64,000 nucleotides of DNA from Maribacter sp. BPC-D8. Lineage in GTDB: Bacteria; Bacteroidota; Bacteroidia; Flavobacteriales; Flavobacteriaceae. The DNA lies in contig NZ_CP128187.1 of assembly GCF_035207705.1 (NCBI RefSeq), positions 4,278,001 through 4,342,000 of the forward strand. Reading direction: 5' to 3'. A program made the position numbers and the translations under genes. Positions 9,064-18,275 of this stretch are shown piece after piece. The notes beneath the pieces are model-generated. The model searched no databases. It was not told the origin of the DNA and saw only the letters and a list, made by a program, of their open reading frames with translations. The first letter of the stretch is position 1; every line of letters starts with the position of its first letter.

Positions 9064-10343
9064 AAACTCTCTTTCAATCTATTCGTATCCAACTTTAAGA
9101 AAATAAATAGTAGAATAGTAAAGAATAAGAGTCCGGATCCACCATAACTAAAAAAGGGTAGTGGAATACCAATAGTAGGTAAAATACCAATTACCATACC
9201 TATGTTAATGAAATAATGGATGAGTAGAATAGATATAACGCCATAGCCATACATTCTGGCAAAGGCATTTTTCTGTCGTTCGGCTAAAGAGATTAGCCTT
9301 AGAAATAATACGGTAAATAGAATAATTACGGTTGCAGTACCTAAAAACCCCCATTCTTCACCAACGGTACTAAAAATATAATCGGTGTGCTGTTCAGGTA
9401 CAAAATCTCCTTTTGTACGGGTGCCTTCTAGAAATCCTTTTCCGAAGAATCCGCCAGATTCGATTGCTTTTTCAGATTGATAGGTATTGTATCCTATAGA
9501 TTTTCTAATCTGCTCTAGTTTTTTCGGGTCTTTTTCTAATCGTAACCATATGCCAAATCGATCTCTGTGGCGTTGCTCAAAGACATTATTGAAAACGAAA
9601 TTTACCGAAAGCGAGAATAGAATTACAGCTACACTAATAAGACTAAGTGGAATCACCGGAATTTTTAATGTTTTACGCTTTAAGGCATATAAAAGTATGA
9701 TCATTAAAACAAGGCCAATAATAAGCCAAACAGTACCAAACATTAAAGTAATAACAAAAATGAGAATAAAACTTAATAGAATAACTAAATAGTATAGAGG
9801 TAAACCTTCTCTGAAAATTACAAAAATCATTGCAAAGAAAACTAGTGCACTACCAGGATCTGGTTGTGGTATAATTAAAATAGCTGGTATAAGTATAATT
9901 AGAAGTGCATAGAACTGATCTTTTCTACGTTTAATATCTGTTTGTATATCGCTGAGATATTTAGCGAGCGCCAGTGCAGTAGCTACTTTTGCAAGTTCAG
10001 AAGGTTGTAAGTTGAAAAAACCAAGGTCGTACCAAGATGTTGCACCGGCAATCGTTTTACCGAAAACAAACAGCCCCAGTAGCGAGACCATAGAAATGAG
10101 GTATAGTAAACTAGAAAAACGTTCATAGAAATTTACTTCTAAGGCAAGTACCACAACTACAGTAACTAAACTAACGCCTATAAAAAATAACTGTTTTCCG
10201 TAAAGTGTACTGAAGTCAAATATGGAGCTATGCTCGTCTGTAAATGTACTAGAGTAAATATTGATCCAGCCAATAAAAACAAGTGCAAAATAGATAAATA
10301 CACTCAACCAGTCTATTCTTTTTAAGATGCTTCTACCAGACAC
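9060..10343 (-). CDS. rodA: SEDS peptidoglycan glycosyltransferase RodA
   Basis: This 427-residue polytopic SEDS protein polymerises lipid II during cell elongation together with PBP2. About ten membrane helices are visible. Family signatures include LQPSELAKVATALALAKYL near residues 111-130, the PQPDPGSALV stretch and the C-terminal GIPLPFFSYGGSG. The gene overlaps mrdA upstream by 11 bases, as expected for a translationally coupled elongasome operon (mreC-mreD-mrdA-rodA). It ends convergently against the nuclease gene. Confidence 0.95.
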   Translation of the reverse strand: MSGRSILKRIDWLSVFIYFALVFIGWINIYSSTFTDEHSSIFDFSTLYGKQLFFIGVSLVTVVVVLALEVNFYERFSSLLYLISMVSLLGLFVFGKTIAGATSWYDLGFFNLQPSELAKVATALALAKYLSDIQTDIKRRKDQFYALLIILIPAILIIPQPDPGSALVFFAMIFVIFREGLPLYYLVILLSFILIFVITLMFGTVWLIIGLVLMIILLYALKRKTLKIPVIPLSLISVAVILFSLSVNFVFNNVFEQRHRDRFGIWLRLEKDPKKLEQIRKSIGYNTYQSEKAIESGGFFGKGFLEGTRTKGDFVPEQHTDYIFSTVGEEWGFLGTATVIILFTVLFLRLISLAERQKNAFARMYGYGVISILLIHYFINIGMVIGILPTIGIPLPFFSYGGSGLLFFTILLFIFLKLDTNRLKESF

Positions 10344-12201
10344 GCTCGTTTATTTTAAACTCCTCCCCACTGTAGGGTTTCGCGTATTCTGCTTCTAGTG
10401 TTTTTTCTAGCATTCTCTTTTCAAGGGTCTTTAAGGTGATTTCACCTTTAAGGTATTTTTCGATCATTAATGTGGCGATATGACCAGCATATCTAGATCC
10501 AAAATATCCATTTTCAATATAAACCGCTATTGCAATTTTAGGATTATCGACGGGTGCGAACGCTATGAAAACCGAGTGATCGGTCAATTGTGTACGTACA
10601 CCATCTATTTTAGTGAAATTCTCGGCAGTACCTGTTTTACCTGCAACTGCGATACCTGGTATTTGCAACCATCTAGCTGTACCACTTACATACACATCTG
10701 CCATACCTTGTACTACTGGTTCAAAATATTTAGGATCTATTGTGGTGTGTTTGGCTTCGGTAAATTTTGGTTCGGTGATATCCTTTCCTTCTATTTTCTT
10801 TAAAATATGAGGAGTGAAATAGTGACCTCTATTAGCAATAGCAGCTGTCATATTTGCCAACTGAACAGGTGTCGCTAAAATTTCACCTTGCCCAATAGCA
10901 TTAGAGATGATATAAGAAGAACTCCATCTATTATCGCCATACCATTTATCGTAATATTCTTTGTTCGGTATACGTCCTTTTTGTCCGAATGGTAAATCAT
11001 AACCCAAATAATCACCTAGACCAAAGCTTTTCATGTGTTTTTCCCACACATCCATGCCTTCATCCGTAGTTTCGAACTTTTCGTATATTTTTCTGAATGC
11101 TCCTGCGAAATAAGCATTACATGATTGCGATATGCCTTTATTCAAACTTCGTAAACCACCACCACAGTGACAACCTCTTTTTTTCTTGCCTACGTAAAAC
11201 CCGTGGTAACATTGTATGGTCGTATTTTCATCTAGAACACCTTCTTGTAAAGCTATTAAAGCATTTAGCGTCTTAAATGGCGATCCTGGAGGTTGTTGTG
11301 CATGGATTGAGCGATCCCAAGTAGGGTTCGCTATCGTATCATTATATAGTTTCGTATAATTTTTAGAACGTTCTCTACCAACTAAAAGAGCAGGGTCATA
11401 GGTTGGTCCAGAAATCATAGAAAGAATTTCGCCAGTTGCCGGTTCAATTGCAACAATTCCACCTCGCTTACCATTCATCAACAACTCGCCATATTCTTGT
11501 AGCGCTTTGTCAATGGTAATGCTTATTTGTTTTCCTTGTTCAGGTAGCGTATCTATAGTTCCATTTTTATACGGACCGATATCTCTATTGAATCTATCTT
11601 TCTGAATGTATTGTACACCTTTTCTACCTCTTAATAAATCTTCGTAGTAACGTTCGACTCCCGTTCTACCTTTCAGTTCACCTTGAACATAATATTTGTT
11701 GACTGCTAAATCCCCTTCGTTAACTTCGCTAATATAGCCTAAGACATTTGCAGCACTAGGAGTGTCGTAATAACGTAAAGATCTTTTTTGAATATAGAAG
11801 CCTTTATACTTACGCATTTTCTCTTGCAGCTTTGCGTAATCTTGTTTAGAAAGTTGTGGCACCAATACAGAAGGTAGTCTTGGTGAATATACTCTGGCTC
11901 TTCTTAGTTTTTCAATGAATTTCTCTTTGTCAATTCCTAATAGCCCGCAAAACTCAAGGGTGTCTAAAGGTTGAACTTCTCTAGGGATAACCATTACATC
12001 ATAAGCAGGATCATTCCCTACTAAAAGATAACCGTTACGATCATAAATGTAGCCTCTTTCAGGATAATCGTATATCGCTTTAATTGCTGGATCTTCTAAA
12101 ACTTGCTCTGCAGAAAAACTAAAAATTTGCAAATAGGATAGCCTTCCCAAAAAGGTAATTGCGATGACAACTATAATTAATGATAAAAGAATTTTTCTCA
12201 T
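10333..12201 (-). CDS. mrdA: Penicillin-binding protein 2 (elongation transpeptidase)
   Basis: This 622-residue class B PBP has one N-terminal membrane helix (about residues 4-22), a PBP dimerisation domain, and a transpeptidase domain. The catalytic SxxK is SPFK in QQPPGSPFKTLN, the SxN motif is SCN in GISQSCNAYF, and KTGTAEN is the third box. It crosslinks peptidoglycan in the elongasome with RodA. Its start overlaps the mreD stop by four bases and its end overlaps rodA by 11, so expression is tightly coupled. A Cys/Gly-rich insertion (KKRGCHCGGGL) precedes the SxN box, a pattern I associate with Bacteroidota PBP2 but cannot verify here. Confidence 0.95.
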   Translation of the reverse strand: MRKILLSLIIVVIAITFLGRLSYLQIFSFSAEQVLEDPAIKAIYDYPERGYIYDRNGYLLVGNDPAYDVMVIPREVQPLDTLEFCGLLGIDKEKFIEKLRRARVYSPRLPSVLVPQLSKQDYAKLQEKMRKYKGFYIQKRSLRYYDTPSAANVLGYISEVNEGDLAVNKYYVQGELKGRTGVERYYEDLLRGRKGVQYIQKDRFNRDIGPYKNGTIDTLPEQGKQISITIDKALQEYGELLMNGKRGGIVAIEPATGEILSMISGPTYDPALLVGRERSKNYTKLYNDTIANPTWDRSIHAQQPPGSPFKTLNALIALQEGVLDENTTIQCYHGFYVGKKKRGCHCGGGLRSLNKGISQSCNAYFAGAFRKIYEKFETTDEGMDVWEKHMKSFGLGDYLGYDLPFGQKGRIPNKEYYDKWYGDNRWSSSYIISNAIGQGEILATPVQLANMTAAIANRGHYFTPHILKKIEGKDITEPKFTEAKHTTIDPKYFEPVVQGMADVYVSGTARWLQIPGIAVAGKTGTAENFTKIDGVRTQLTDHSVFIAFAPVDNPKIAIAVYIENGYFGSRYAGHIATLMIEKYLKGEITLKTLEKRMLEKTLEAEYAKPYSGEEFKINERVW

Positions 12202-12707
12202 TCTTTTTTACTGCTGAATAATGTACTGAACAACATGCCTAAAATCAATGTGGAAATACTAACAATTACCGTTTTTTGTAAAATTAACAAGCTGTTTGAA
12301 AAGCTGAAAATTTCTAAGGTGAAGTATACCAAGTGATGTATTATAATCAATAACGCTAAAAACGTGAATTGTTGTGCCTTTGTACTGTTGTTTAACTTAA
12401 AACTTTGAAATTCATAATTGACACCAAAGATAAAACGCATAATGGTTGGTCGAAGATAAGCTATGGTAACGGTAGCTGCTGCGTTTATGGCAAGTGTGTC
12501 AGAAAAAATATCTACGCATAATCCTAAGAAAAAACATAGTATTATAAAGGTAGTTCTATTTTGTTTGATAGGATACCAATACAGGAAAAGAATATAGATT
12601 AGCGGATTTATATAGCCAAAGAAATTCAGCTTATTGAATACTAGCACTTGCAGTAGTACCAATAAAATAAATCGGAGCACAATTAAAAATGAAGTACTAT
12701 TAATCAT
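12198..12707 (-). CDS. mreD: Rod shape-determining protein MreD
   Basis: This 169-residue protein is almost entirely hydrophobic, with about five membrane helices. It shows the low sequence conservation usual for MreD, and its identity rests mainly on position between mreC and mrdA. The segment INPLIYILFLYWYPIKQNR followed by FFLGLCVDIFSDTLAINAAA resembles the conserved central loop of the family. It overlaps mreC by 8 bases and mrdA by 4. MreD links the cytoplasmic MreB filament with the periplasmic MreC and PBP2. Confidence 0.88.
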   Translation of the reverse strand: MINSTSFLIVLRFILLVLLQVLVFNKLNFFGYINPLIYILFLYWYPIKQNRTTFIILCFFLGLCVDIFSDTLAINAAATVTIAYLRPTIMRFIFGVNYEFQSFKLNNSTKAQQFTFLALLIIIHHLVYFTLEIFSFSNSLLILQKTVIVSISTLILGMLFSTLFSSKKE

Positions 12708-13521
12708 TGGCTTCTGTTTCTGCTTCTAATTCTAAAACCTCTTTACGGTTCAAATTTCTAATGATATAAATATTGTCAATATTTGTCATATCATTGAAAA
12801 GTTCTACATCTATAAAATAGAAACTTTTTGAGTTATCTAAATCAAATCTTTTAATCGTACCAATAGGAATGTTTTCTGGGAAGATGCTACTCATGGCTCC
12901 TGTAACAATGGTGTCACCAATGGTAAGTGGTACCAGTCTTGGAATGTCGATTAATTGAACAACATTATAATCTGTGGTATTCTCCCAAACTAAAGATCCA
13001 AAGTGATTAGAGTTTTTGATTTTTGCATTTATGTTCGATTTGTCACTTAAAATACTCTGTACGGTAGAAAATTTATCTGATGTATTTTCAACGATACCTA
13101 AAATACCCTTGTCTGTAATAACACCCATATCTTGTACGATACTATCATTTTTACCTTTGTTGATAGTGATGTAGTTACGCTGGTCGGCATAACTGTTGTT
13201 GATGACACGACCTCTTACTACTTCATAGTCTACAGAAGTAGAATCTATTAGTGAAGGTGAAAGAACTACATTGTTAAAGAGCTTATCTCTAAGTCTTTTA
13301 TTTTCTTCAACAAGCTTGTTGTTTTCTTCCCTTAAGCCAAAATATGAAGTTACATTATCTGAAAAAGTATAGATACTTCCTGAAATATAGTTAGAGGAAT
13401 TTAAAAATTTAGATTGATGGTACGAATGCGATTGAAACGTAAAAATGCATGAAATCAATAACAGAAAAAGGTAAAGTAAGAATATCTTATACCTAATTAG
13501 AAAATTTATGATCTGTTGCAT
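12700..13521 (-). CDS. mreC: Rod shape-determining protein MreC
   Basis: This 273-residue bitopic protein has one membrane helix at residues 8-27. A periplasmic coiled coil follows (LREENNKLVEENKRLRDKL, about residues 62-80), then a beta-barrel domain with RVINNSYADQRNYITINKG and ITDKGILGIVE. This matches the MreC fold that scaffolds PBP2 and RodA. It is translationally coupled to mreD by an 8-base overlap. A 168-base gap carrying palindromes separates it from mreB upstream, so it may have its own promoter or be differentially expressed from mreB. Confidence 0.94.
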   Translation of the reverse strand: MQQIINFLIRYKIFLLYLFLLLISCIFTFQSHSYHQSKFLNSSNYISGSIYTFSDNVTSYFGLREENNKLVEENKRLRDKLFNNVVLSPSLIDSTSVDYEVVRGRVINNSYADQRNYITINKGKNDSIVQDMGVITDKGILGIVENTSDKFSTVQSILSDKSNINAKIKNSNHFGSLVWENTTDYNVVQLIDIPRLVPLTIGDTIVTGAMSSIFPENIPIGTIKRFDLDNSKSFYFIDVELFNDMTNIDNIYIIRNLNRKEVLELEAETEAND

Positions 13522-13564
13522 TCACCCTTAAATTTTTACTCGATAATCGAGATTTAAACCTGAC

Positions 13565-13602
13565 TGCCGTTAGGCAAGCTACTTCGAGGCTTGCCTCGAA
13601 GT
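13565..13602. repeat. Palindromic REP-like element between mreB and mreC
   Basis: Two adjacent inverted repeats are present: TGCC-GTTA-GGCA at 13565-13576 and ACTTCGAGGC-TT-GCCTCGAAGT at 13581-13602, the second a perfect 10-bp stem with a 2-base loop. There is no T run, so it is not a standard terminator. It could fold in mRNA between mreB and mreC or be a member of a dispersed repeat family. Confidence 0.7.
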
Positions 13603-13689
13603 TCTATCAATATTCAATACTAAATTGCTCTTGAAATTTCTTCAAGGTTTTCTGCCATTATTTAAGAAGCAGTTCGTAAAATGAACTTC

Positions 13690-14718
13690 TTACTTAATTA
13701 ATATGCTCTTGTAGCGTTCTAAATTCTTTAATGCAATACCTGTACCACGTACTACGGCACGTAATGGATCTTCAGCAATATAAACTGGTAGGTCGGTTTT
13801 TTGAGACAACCTTCTATCCAATCCACGTAACATAGAACCACCACCCGCAAGGTAAATACCTGTATTGTAAATATCGGCAGCTAATTCTGGGGGAGTCTGC
13901 GATAGTGTTTCCATAACCGCATCTTCAACACGCAGAATAGATTTATCTAAAGCCTTCGCTATTTCTCTGTAAGATATTTGAACTTGCTTTGGTTTTCCAG
14001 TCAACAAATCACGCCCTTGTACAGATTTTTCATCTGGTGGAGACTGTAAATCTTCAGTTGCAGAACCTATTTCAATTTTAATTGCTTCAGCTGTACTTTC
14101 ACCAACGTATAAGTTGTGTTGTGTACGCATGTAATAAATGATGTCATTCGTAAATACATCACCTGCAATTTTTACCGATTTATCACAAACAATACCACCT
14201 AAAGCGATAACTGCAATTTCAGTAGTACCACCACCTATATCAACAATCATGTTTCCTTTCGGTTGCATAATATCTAAACCGATACCTATAGCCGCAGCCA
14301 TTGGTTCATGAATTAGATATACTTCTTTACCGTTTACACGTTCGGCAGATTCTTTTACCGCACGCATTTCAACTTCGGTAATACCAGAAGGTATACAGAT
14401 CACCAAACGTAATGCTGGTGGAAACCATTTTTTCTTTAATGCCGGAATGTTCTTAATGAACATCATCAACATCTTTTCAGATGCATCAAAATCAGCAATT
14501 ACACCATCTTTCAACGGTCTAATTGTTTTTATATTCTCATGGGTTTTACCTTGCATCATGTTGGCTTCTTTACCAACTGCAATGATTTTTCCGCTAATTC
14601 TATCTCTGGCAACGATGGAAGGGCTATCGACAACTACCTTGTCATTATGAATAATAAGGGTGTTCGCTGTACCTAAATCTATAGCTATTTCCTCGGTCAA
14701 GAAATCAAAAAATCCCAT
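13690..14718 (-). CDS. mreB: Rod shape-determining protein MreB (bacterial actin)
   Basis: This 342-residue actin-fold ATPase forms membrane-bound filaments that guide cell-wall elongation. The phosphate-1 loop EIAIDLGTANTLI is at the start, phosphate-2 is VDIGGGTTEIAV, and the adenosine motif is GIYLAGGGSMLRG. The N-terminal MGFFDFL is a hydrophobic membrane-contact segment typical of MreB. A TACTTTTG box (minus strand) lies upstream at 14761-14768. A bulged hairpin overlaps the stop region (about 13667-13697) without a T run. It is the first gene of the elongasome cluster. Confidence 0.97.
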   Translation of the reverse strand: MGFFDFLTEEIAIDLGTANTLIIHNDKVVVDSPSIVARDRISGKIIAVGKEANMMQGKTHENIKTIRPLKDGVIADFDASEKMLMMFIKNIPALKKKWFPPALRLVICIPSGITEVEMRAVKESAERVNGKEVYLIHEPMAAAIGIGLDIMQPKGNMIVDIGGGTTEIAVIALGGIVCDKSVKIAGDVFTNDIIYYMRTQHNLYVGESTAEAIKIEIGSATEDLQSPPDEKSVQGRDLLTGKPKQVQISYREIAKALDKSILRVEDAVMETLSQTPPELAADIYNTGIYLAGGGSMLRGLDRRLSQKTDLPVYIAEDPLRAVVRGTGIALKNLERYKSILIK

Positions 14719-14760
14719 ATGTGCTGTTTAAATTTTAGATAAAAGGGTGTATTTCATCGA

Positions 14761-14768
14761 CAAAAGTA
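14761..14768 (-). promoter_or_regulatory. Probable -7 box for mreB
   Basis: CAAAAGTA on the plus strand reads TACTTTTG toward mreB, an exact TAnnTTTG match 42 bases before the start codon and directly after the purH stop. No TTG is seen at 17-23 bases upstream, so strength is uncertain. Confidence 0.45.
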
Positions 14769-14774
14769 ATGAAA

Positions 14775-16307
14775 TTAATGTTTGAAATGACGTGTGCCTG
14801 TCATGACCATTGAAATTTTGTGCTCGTTACAATAATCTACACTCAATTGGTCTTTAATAGATCCACCTGGTTGAATAACACTAGTGATCCCGGCTTTGTC
14901 TGCAATCTCCACACAATCAGGGAAAGGGAAGAAAGCATCACTTGCCATAACCGACCCTTTTAGGTCGAAATTAAAGGTCTGTGCTTTGTGTATTGCTTGG
15001 TTTAAAGCATCAACTCTACTAGTCTGCCCAGTGCCACTTGCGCAAAGTTGTTTGTTTTTTGCGATGACGATAGTATTTGACTTCGTGTGCTTACAAAGTT
15101 TAGATGCAAAAATTAAATCTTCTAATTCTTGTTCTGTAGGCTTTGTGTTGGTCGCATTTGTTAAATCTGCAAGCGTATCTGTTTTATGATCCTTTTCTTG
15201 AAGAAGCATACCGTTCAAGCATGTTCTTACTTGCATGTCTGGCATTTCAACTTCATTCTGTATAAGAATAATTCTGTTCTTCTTTCCTTTTAATATCTCA
15301 AGAGCCTCCGCATTATAACTTGGTGCAATAACAACTTCGCAGAATAATTTGTGAATCTCTTCTGCCGTAGCTTTATCAATTTCTTTATTACTGATAAGAA
15401 CGCCACCAAAAGCAGAAACAGGATCACCGGCTAAAGCGTCAACATAAGCTTGGTGTAAAGTTTCTCTTTGCGAAAGTCCGCAGGCATTGTTGTGTTTAAG
15501 TATTGCGAAAGTCGGAGCGTCATTTTTAAATTCCAACATCAAATTAACTGCAGCATCAACATCTAAAAGGTTGTTGTATGATAATTCTTTACCGTGTAAT
15601 TTAGAGAACATAGCATCGAAATCTCCGAAGAAGAACCCTTTTTGGTGTGGGTTCTCGCCATAACGTAAAACTTTACCTTGAGTTTCGCTAACTTTTAAAG
15701 CGGCGATATCATGGTTTTTATTGAAATAGTTGAATATAGCAGTATCGTAATTAGAAGAAACATTAAAAGACTTAGCAGCAAAATGCTTTCTGTCTTCTAT
15801 GCTAATGTTACCATTGTCAGCAGAAACAACATCAAGAAATTCAGCATAATCTTCCATTGAAGAAACACAGGTAACATCTTTAAAGTTTTTAGCTGCGGCA
15901 CGAATAAGAGAAATTCCCCCTATATCTATTTTTTCGATAATATCTTGTTCAGAAGCACCACTAGCAACTGTTTTTTCAAACGGATACAAATCAACAATAA
16001 CGATATCTATTTGTGGAATTTCAAATTCTGCTAGTTGAGCAACATCACTTTCATTATCCTGTCTGTTCAAAATGCCACCAAATACTTTTGGGTGTAAGGT
16101 CTTAACTCTGCCACCAAGAATAGATGGGTAGCTAGTTACGTCTTCTACAGGAACAACGTCGATACCTAAATCAGTTATGAATTTTTCGGTTCCTCCGGTG
16201 GAGTAAATAGTGATTCCTAATTCTTGAAATTTTCTTACTATTGGCTCTAATCCGTCTTTATGAAAAACTGAAATTAAGGCTGAAGACGCTTTTTTTACAC
16301 TGCTCAT
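14775..16307 (-). CDS. purH: Bifunctional AICAR formyltransferase / IMP cyclohydrolase
   Basis: This 510-residue enzyme carries out the last two steps of IMP synthesis. An N-terminal MGS-like IMP cyclohydrolase domain (about residues 1-190, with STGGTEKFI and GGRVKTLHPKVFGG) is joined to the AICAR formyltransferase domain (about 195-510). The formyltransferase domain has the signatures LRYGENPHQKG, ILKHNNACG and SDAFFPFPD. Length matches the family. It stands alone on the minus strand between mreB and a GAF-domain reductase gene. A TACTTTTG box lies about 33 bases upstream of the ATG. Confidence 0.97.
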   Translation of the reverse strand: MSSVKKASSALISVFHKDGLEPIVRKFQELGITIYSTGGTEKFITDLGIDVVPVEDVTSYPSILGGRVKTLHPKVFGGILNRQDNESDVAQLAEFEIPQIDIVIVDLYPFEKTVASGASEQDIIEKIDIGGISLIRAAAKNFKDVTCVSSMEDYAEFLDVVSADNGNISIEDRKHFAAKSFNVSSNYDTAIFNYFNKNHDIAALKVSETQGKVLRYGENPHQKGFFFGDFDAMFSKLHGKELSYNNLLDVDAAVNLMLEFKNDAPTFAILKHNNACGLSQRETLHQAYVDALAGDPVSAFGGVLISNKEIDKATAEEIHKLFCEVVIAPSYNAEALEILKGKKNRIILIQNEVEMPDMQVRTCLNGMLLQEKDHKTDTLADLTNATNTKPTEQELEDLIFASKLCKHTKSNTIVIAKNKQLCASGTGQTSRVDALNQAIHKAQTFNFDLKGSVMASDAFFPFPDCVEIADKAGITSVIQPGGSIKDQLSVDYCNEHKISMVMTGTRHFKH

Positions 16308-16339
16308 TGTATGATGCTTAAATGTTTTTAATAAGCAAG

Positions 16340-16347
16340 CAAAAGTA
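16340..16347 (-). promoter_or_regulatory. Probable -7 box for purH
   Basis: CAAAAGTA on the plus strand gives TACTTTTG toward purH, an exact TAnnTTTG match 32 bases upstream of the ATG. The same octamer precedes mreB. The -33 TTG is not evident. Confidence 0.45.
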
Positions 16348-16399
16348 CTTTTTTTGCAGTTATAAAATGAGCTAGTTTATCAACAAAAAGCCTAAAGTT

Positions 16400-16849
16400 T
16401 TAAAGAATTTTGGCTACTTCAAAATTTACGAATTCTAAAAATGTCTCATCTGTCTTTGTAAATGGGTCGGGAGTGTTAGAATCGATGTCTATTTGACCAA
16501 TGTTTTCACCGTTAACGAATAACGGTACTACTATCTCTGCTTTAACGGTAATGCTACATGCGATGTAGTTGTCTTGAGCCTGAACGTCTGGTACTACAAA
16601 ATTCTCATTGCTTTCAGCTACTTGACCGCAAATTCCTTTTCCGAAGGGGATAATAGTGTGGTCGGTTGGCGCACCAGCATAAGAACCTAATTTAAGTTCT
16701 GGCTTATCGCCGTTCTTGAAATAAAACCCTACCCAGTCATAATGCGGAACATTGGCTTTTAAAAGCTCGCAGATGTCTTGCATTTTAGCATCGGGAGTTT
16801 TATTTGAGTCTATAATGGAACTTACTTTAGGGCGAAGTGCGTCGAACAT
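16400..16849 (-). CDS. Free methionine-(R)-sulfoxide reductase (GAF-domain fRMsr)
   Basis: This 149-residue single GAF-domain protein matches the fRMsr family (E. coli YebR/MsrC type), which reduces free L-methionine-R-sulfoxide. GKGICGQVAES and NYIACSITVKAEIVVPLF carry Cys74 and Cys98. Their 24-residue spacing equals that of the resolving and catalytic cysteines (Cys94, Cys118) of the E. coli enzyme. The third conserved Cys, expected ten residues before Cys74, is His64 here. Longer starts are possible up to 16906 but would add a poorly conserved tail, so MFDALRPK is chosen. The protein is cytoplasmic. Confidence 0.85.
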   Translation of the reverse strand: MFDALRPKVSSIIDSNKTPDAKMQDICELLKANVPHYDWVGFYFKNGDKPELKLGSYAGAPTDHTIIPFGKGICGQVAESNENFVVPDVQAQDNYIACSITVKAEIVVPLFVNGENIGQIDIDSNTPDPFTKTDETFLEFVNFEVAKIL

Positions 16850-16907
16850 AACTTTTTTTTTACAAAAATACATATTGTTGTAATGTGTCTGTGTGCTCAA
16901 AAACAAA

Positions 16908-16939
16908 AAAAGAGGATGTTTTTAAAAACATCCTCTTTT
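16908..16939. terminator. Perfect 32-bp palindromic terminator
   Basis: Two 16-base arms (AAAAGAGGATGTTTTT and its complement) form a perfect palindrome with A and T runs at both ends. It follows the lipoprotein gene that ends at 16964 on the minus strand. Confidence 0.8.
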
Positions 16940-16963
16940 AAAACTAAATTTTATTTGTAAAAC

Positions 16964-18064
16964 TTATGGTTGAATCTTAACATCGAATTCAATAAAGTCA
17001 GCATTGCCAAATCCTGGTTGTATGGCAGTAACTTTTATTAATCCTTTTTTACCGTAGTTGTCAACGAATTCAATAACATCACCTACACTTAGGTTAGTAA
17101 TTTTTTGAGCATCAGGAGTTGCTGTAAAACTGATATCGCCAGATAATGTTATAGCGTCAAATGCAGTTGCATCTGTAGTGGTAGAAGTGGCAAAAAACAT
17201 TTGGTTCAAAGTTTCTGTTGCTGAATTTTCTTCGTCTGCACCTGGCTCTAAGCCTTCAACATCAAATCCGAAAGATGCATCATATTGTTCTGTAGAAGCA
17301 AATGAAGCATTGTCATCGGCAGAAACGCCAGAAGCACCGTAGTAATATCCGAAATCCCAGAATGCTCTAAATTCAGGACCTACGTTGATCTTGTAAACTG
17401 TTTCATTTAATAAAGAAAAGAATGTTTCTGTGTTACCATTTACATCTGGAGCAAATAATTTTACATCGTTAAATTCTCTAACCGCGGCAGCTGGGTTTGC
17501 ACCTGAACCAACAGTTACGGTAATTTGACCAGCACCTAAAGCCAATCTTTTTTCGCTATCTCTAAAATCTCCTTTGCCAGTTGTTGTCCAGAAAGTATAT
17601 ACAATTTCTCCGTTGTCAATATCTGGCACTGGAAGAGGAAAAGAAAAATCAATTTCTTTCTTAGTGGCACCGTCTAAATCTATAGAACCATCAGCTTTTA
17701 AAGCTTTAGTTAAATCATCACTCACCAAATCAAAAGAACTAAAAGGCATTTCTCCTTGTCCTAAATAATTTTGAGTAATATACATTCTACGTTGTGTAGT
17801 AGCGTCCGAAGTAAAAATAACTCTACCTGTAACGTTTGTGCCTGCTTCTCCGCTCGCAGATGCTGTTGTAATGTTTACAGAAGGTAATGCTTCGTTAAAA
17901 ACTATCGTAGCCACTTCTGGCTCATCAGAGTCATCAGCGCCATCATCTCCTGTGGTATCATCTGGTAATGGAGTATCAAAAACTGAACCGTCGTCAGAAC
18001 TACAACTACCTACAAAAAGGGCAATTGTGCATATTAGAAATGTGTATTTTAAATGTTTTCTCAT
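16964..18064 (-). CDS. Lipoprotein of unknown function
   Basis: This 366-residue protein starts with a lipoprotein signal (ALFVGSC, Cys21), then an Asp/Gly/Thr-rich acidic linker (residues 22-50) of the kind that follows surface-lipoprotein signals in Bacteroidota. The rest looks all-beta with alternating hydrophobic strands and no catalytic motif. Proteins of this look are common in Flavobacteriaceae but I do not recognise a named family. It is a single transcription unit with its own strong terminator and is divergent from the HYC_CC_PP gene. Surface exposure is inferred from the acidic linker. Confidence 0.8.
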   Translation of the reverse strand: MRKHLKYTFLICTIALFVGSCSSDDGSVFDTPLPDDTTGDDGADDSDEPEVATIVFNEALPSVNITTASASGEAGTNVTGRVIFTSDATTQRRMYITQNYLGQGEMPFSSFDLVSDDLTKALKADGSIDLDGATKKEIDFSFPLPVPDIDNGEIVYTFWTTTGKGDFRDSEKRLALGAGQITVTVGSGANPAAAVREFNDVKLFAPDVNGNTETFFSLLNETVYKINVGPEFRAFWDFGYYYGASGVSADDNASFASTEQYDASFGFDVEGLEPGADEENSATETLNQMFFATSTTTDATAFDAITLSGDISFTATPDAQKITNLSVGDVIEFVDNYGKKGLIKVTAIQPGFGNADFIEFDVKIQP

Positions 18065-18263
18065 GATTTTTAATTTAAATAGTTAGTGTTAAACCTGTTA
18101 ATGATTATTGTTTTGTTAATGTCTTAACACTGTTAGCTTGAAATTATTGCAATTCGTATACTATATATATCGTTTTTTATGGATTAATTCGTTGTAAGGT
18201 ATTTCTTATAGCAAAGTTTAGTTAAAGAAATGCAGTATAAGCGCTTTGCTATTCAATATTTTG

Positions 18264-18271
18264 TAATTTTG
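18264..18271 (+). promoter_or_regulatory. -7 box placing the transcription start on the GTG codon
   Basis: TAATTTTG matches TAnnTTTG exactly and ends four bases before the GTG at 18276. A TTTG at 18245-18248 lies 15 bases upstream, slightly closer than the usual -33 spacing. The geometry predicts transcription starting at or near the start codon. Confidence 0.5.
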
Positions 18272-18275
18272 TAAT

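Noticed and set aside
10480..10803. Plus-strand frame of 107 codons opposite mrdA
   Set aside because: It is antisense to the PBP2 transpeptidase domain and has a biased, low-complexity composition with no start signal.
13667..13697. Hairpin at the mreB stop as a terminator
   Set aside because: The stem has a two-base bulge and no T run follows on the minus strand, so termination is not supported.
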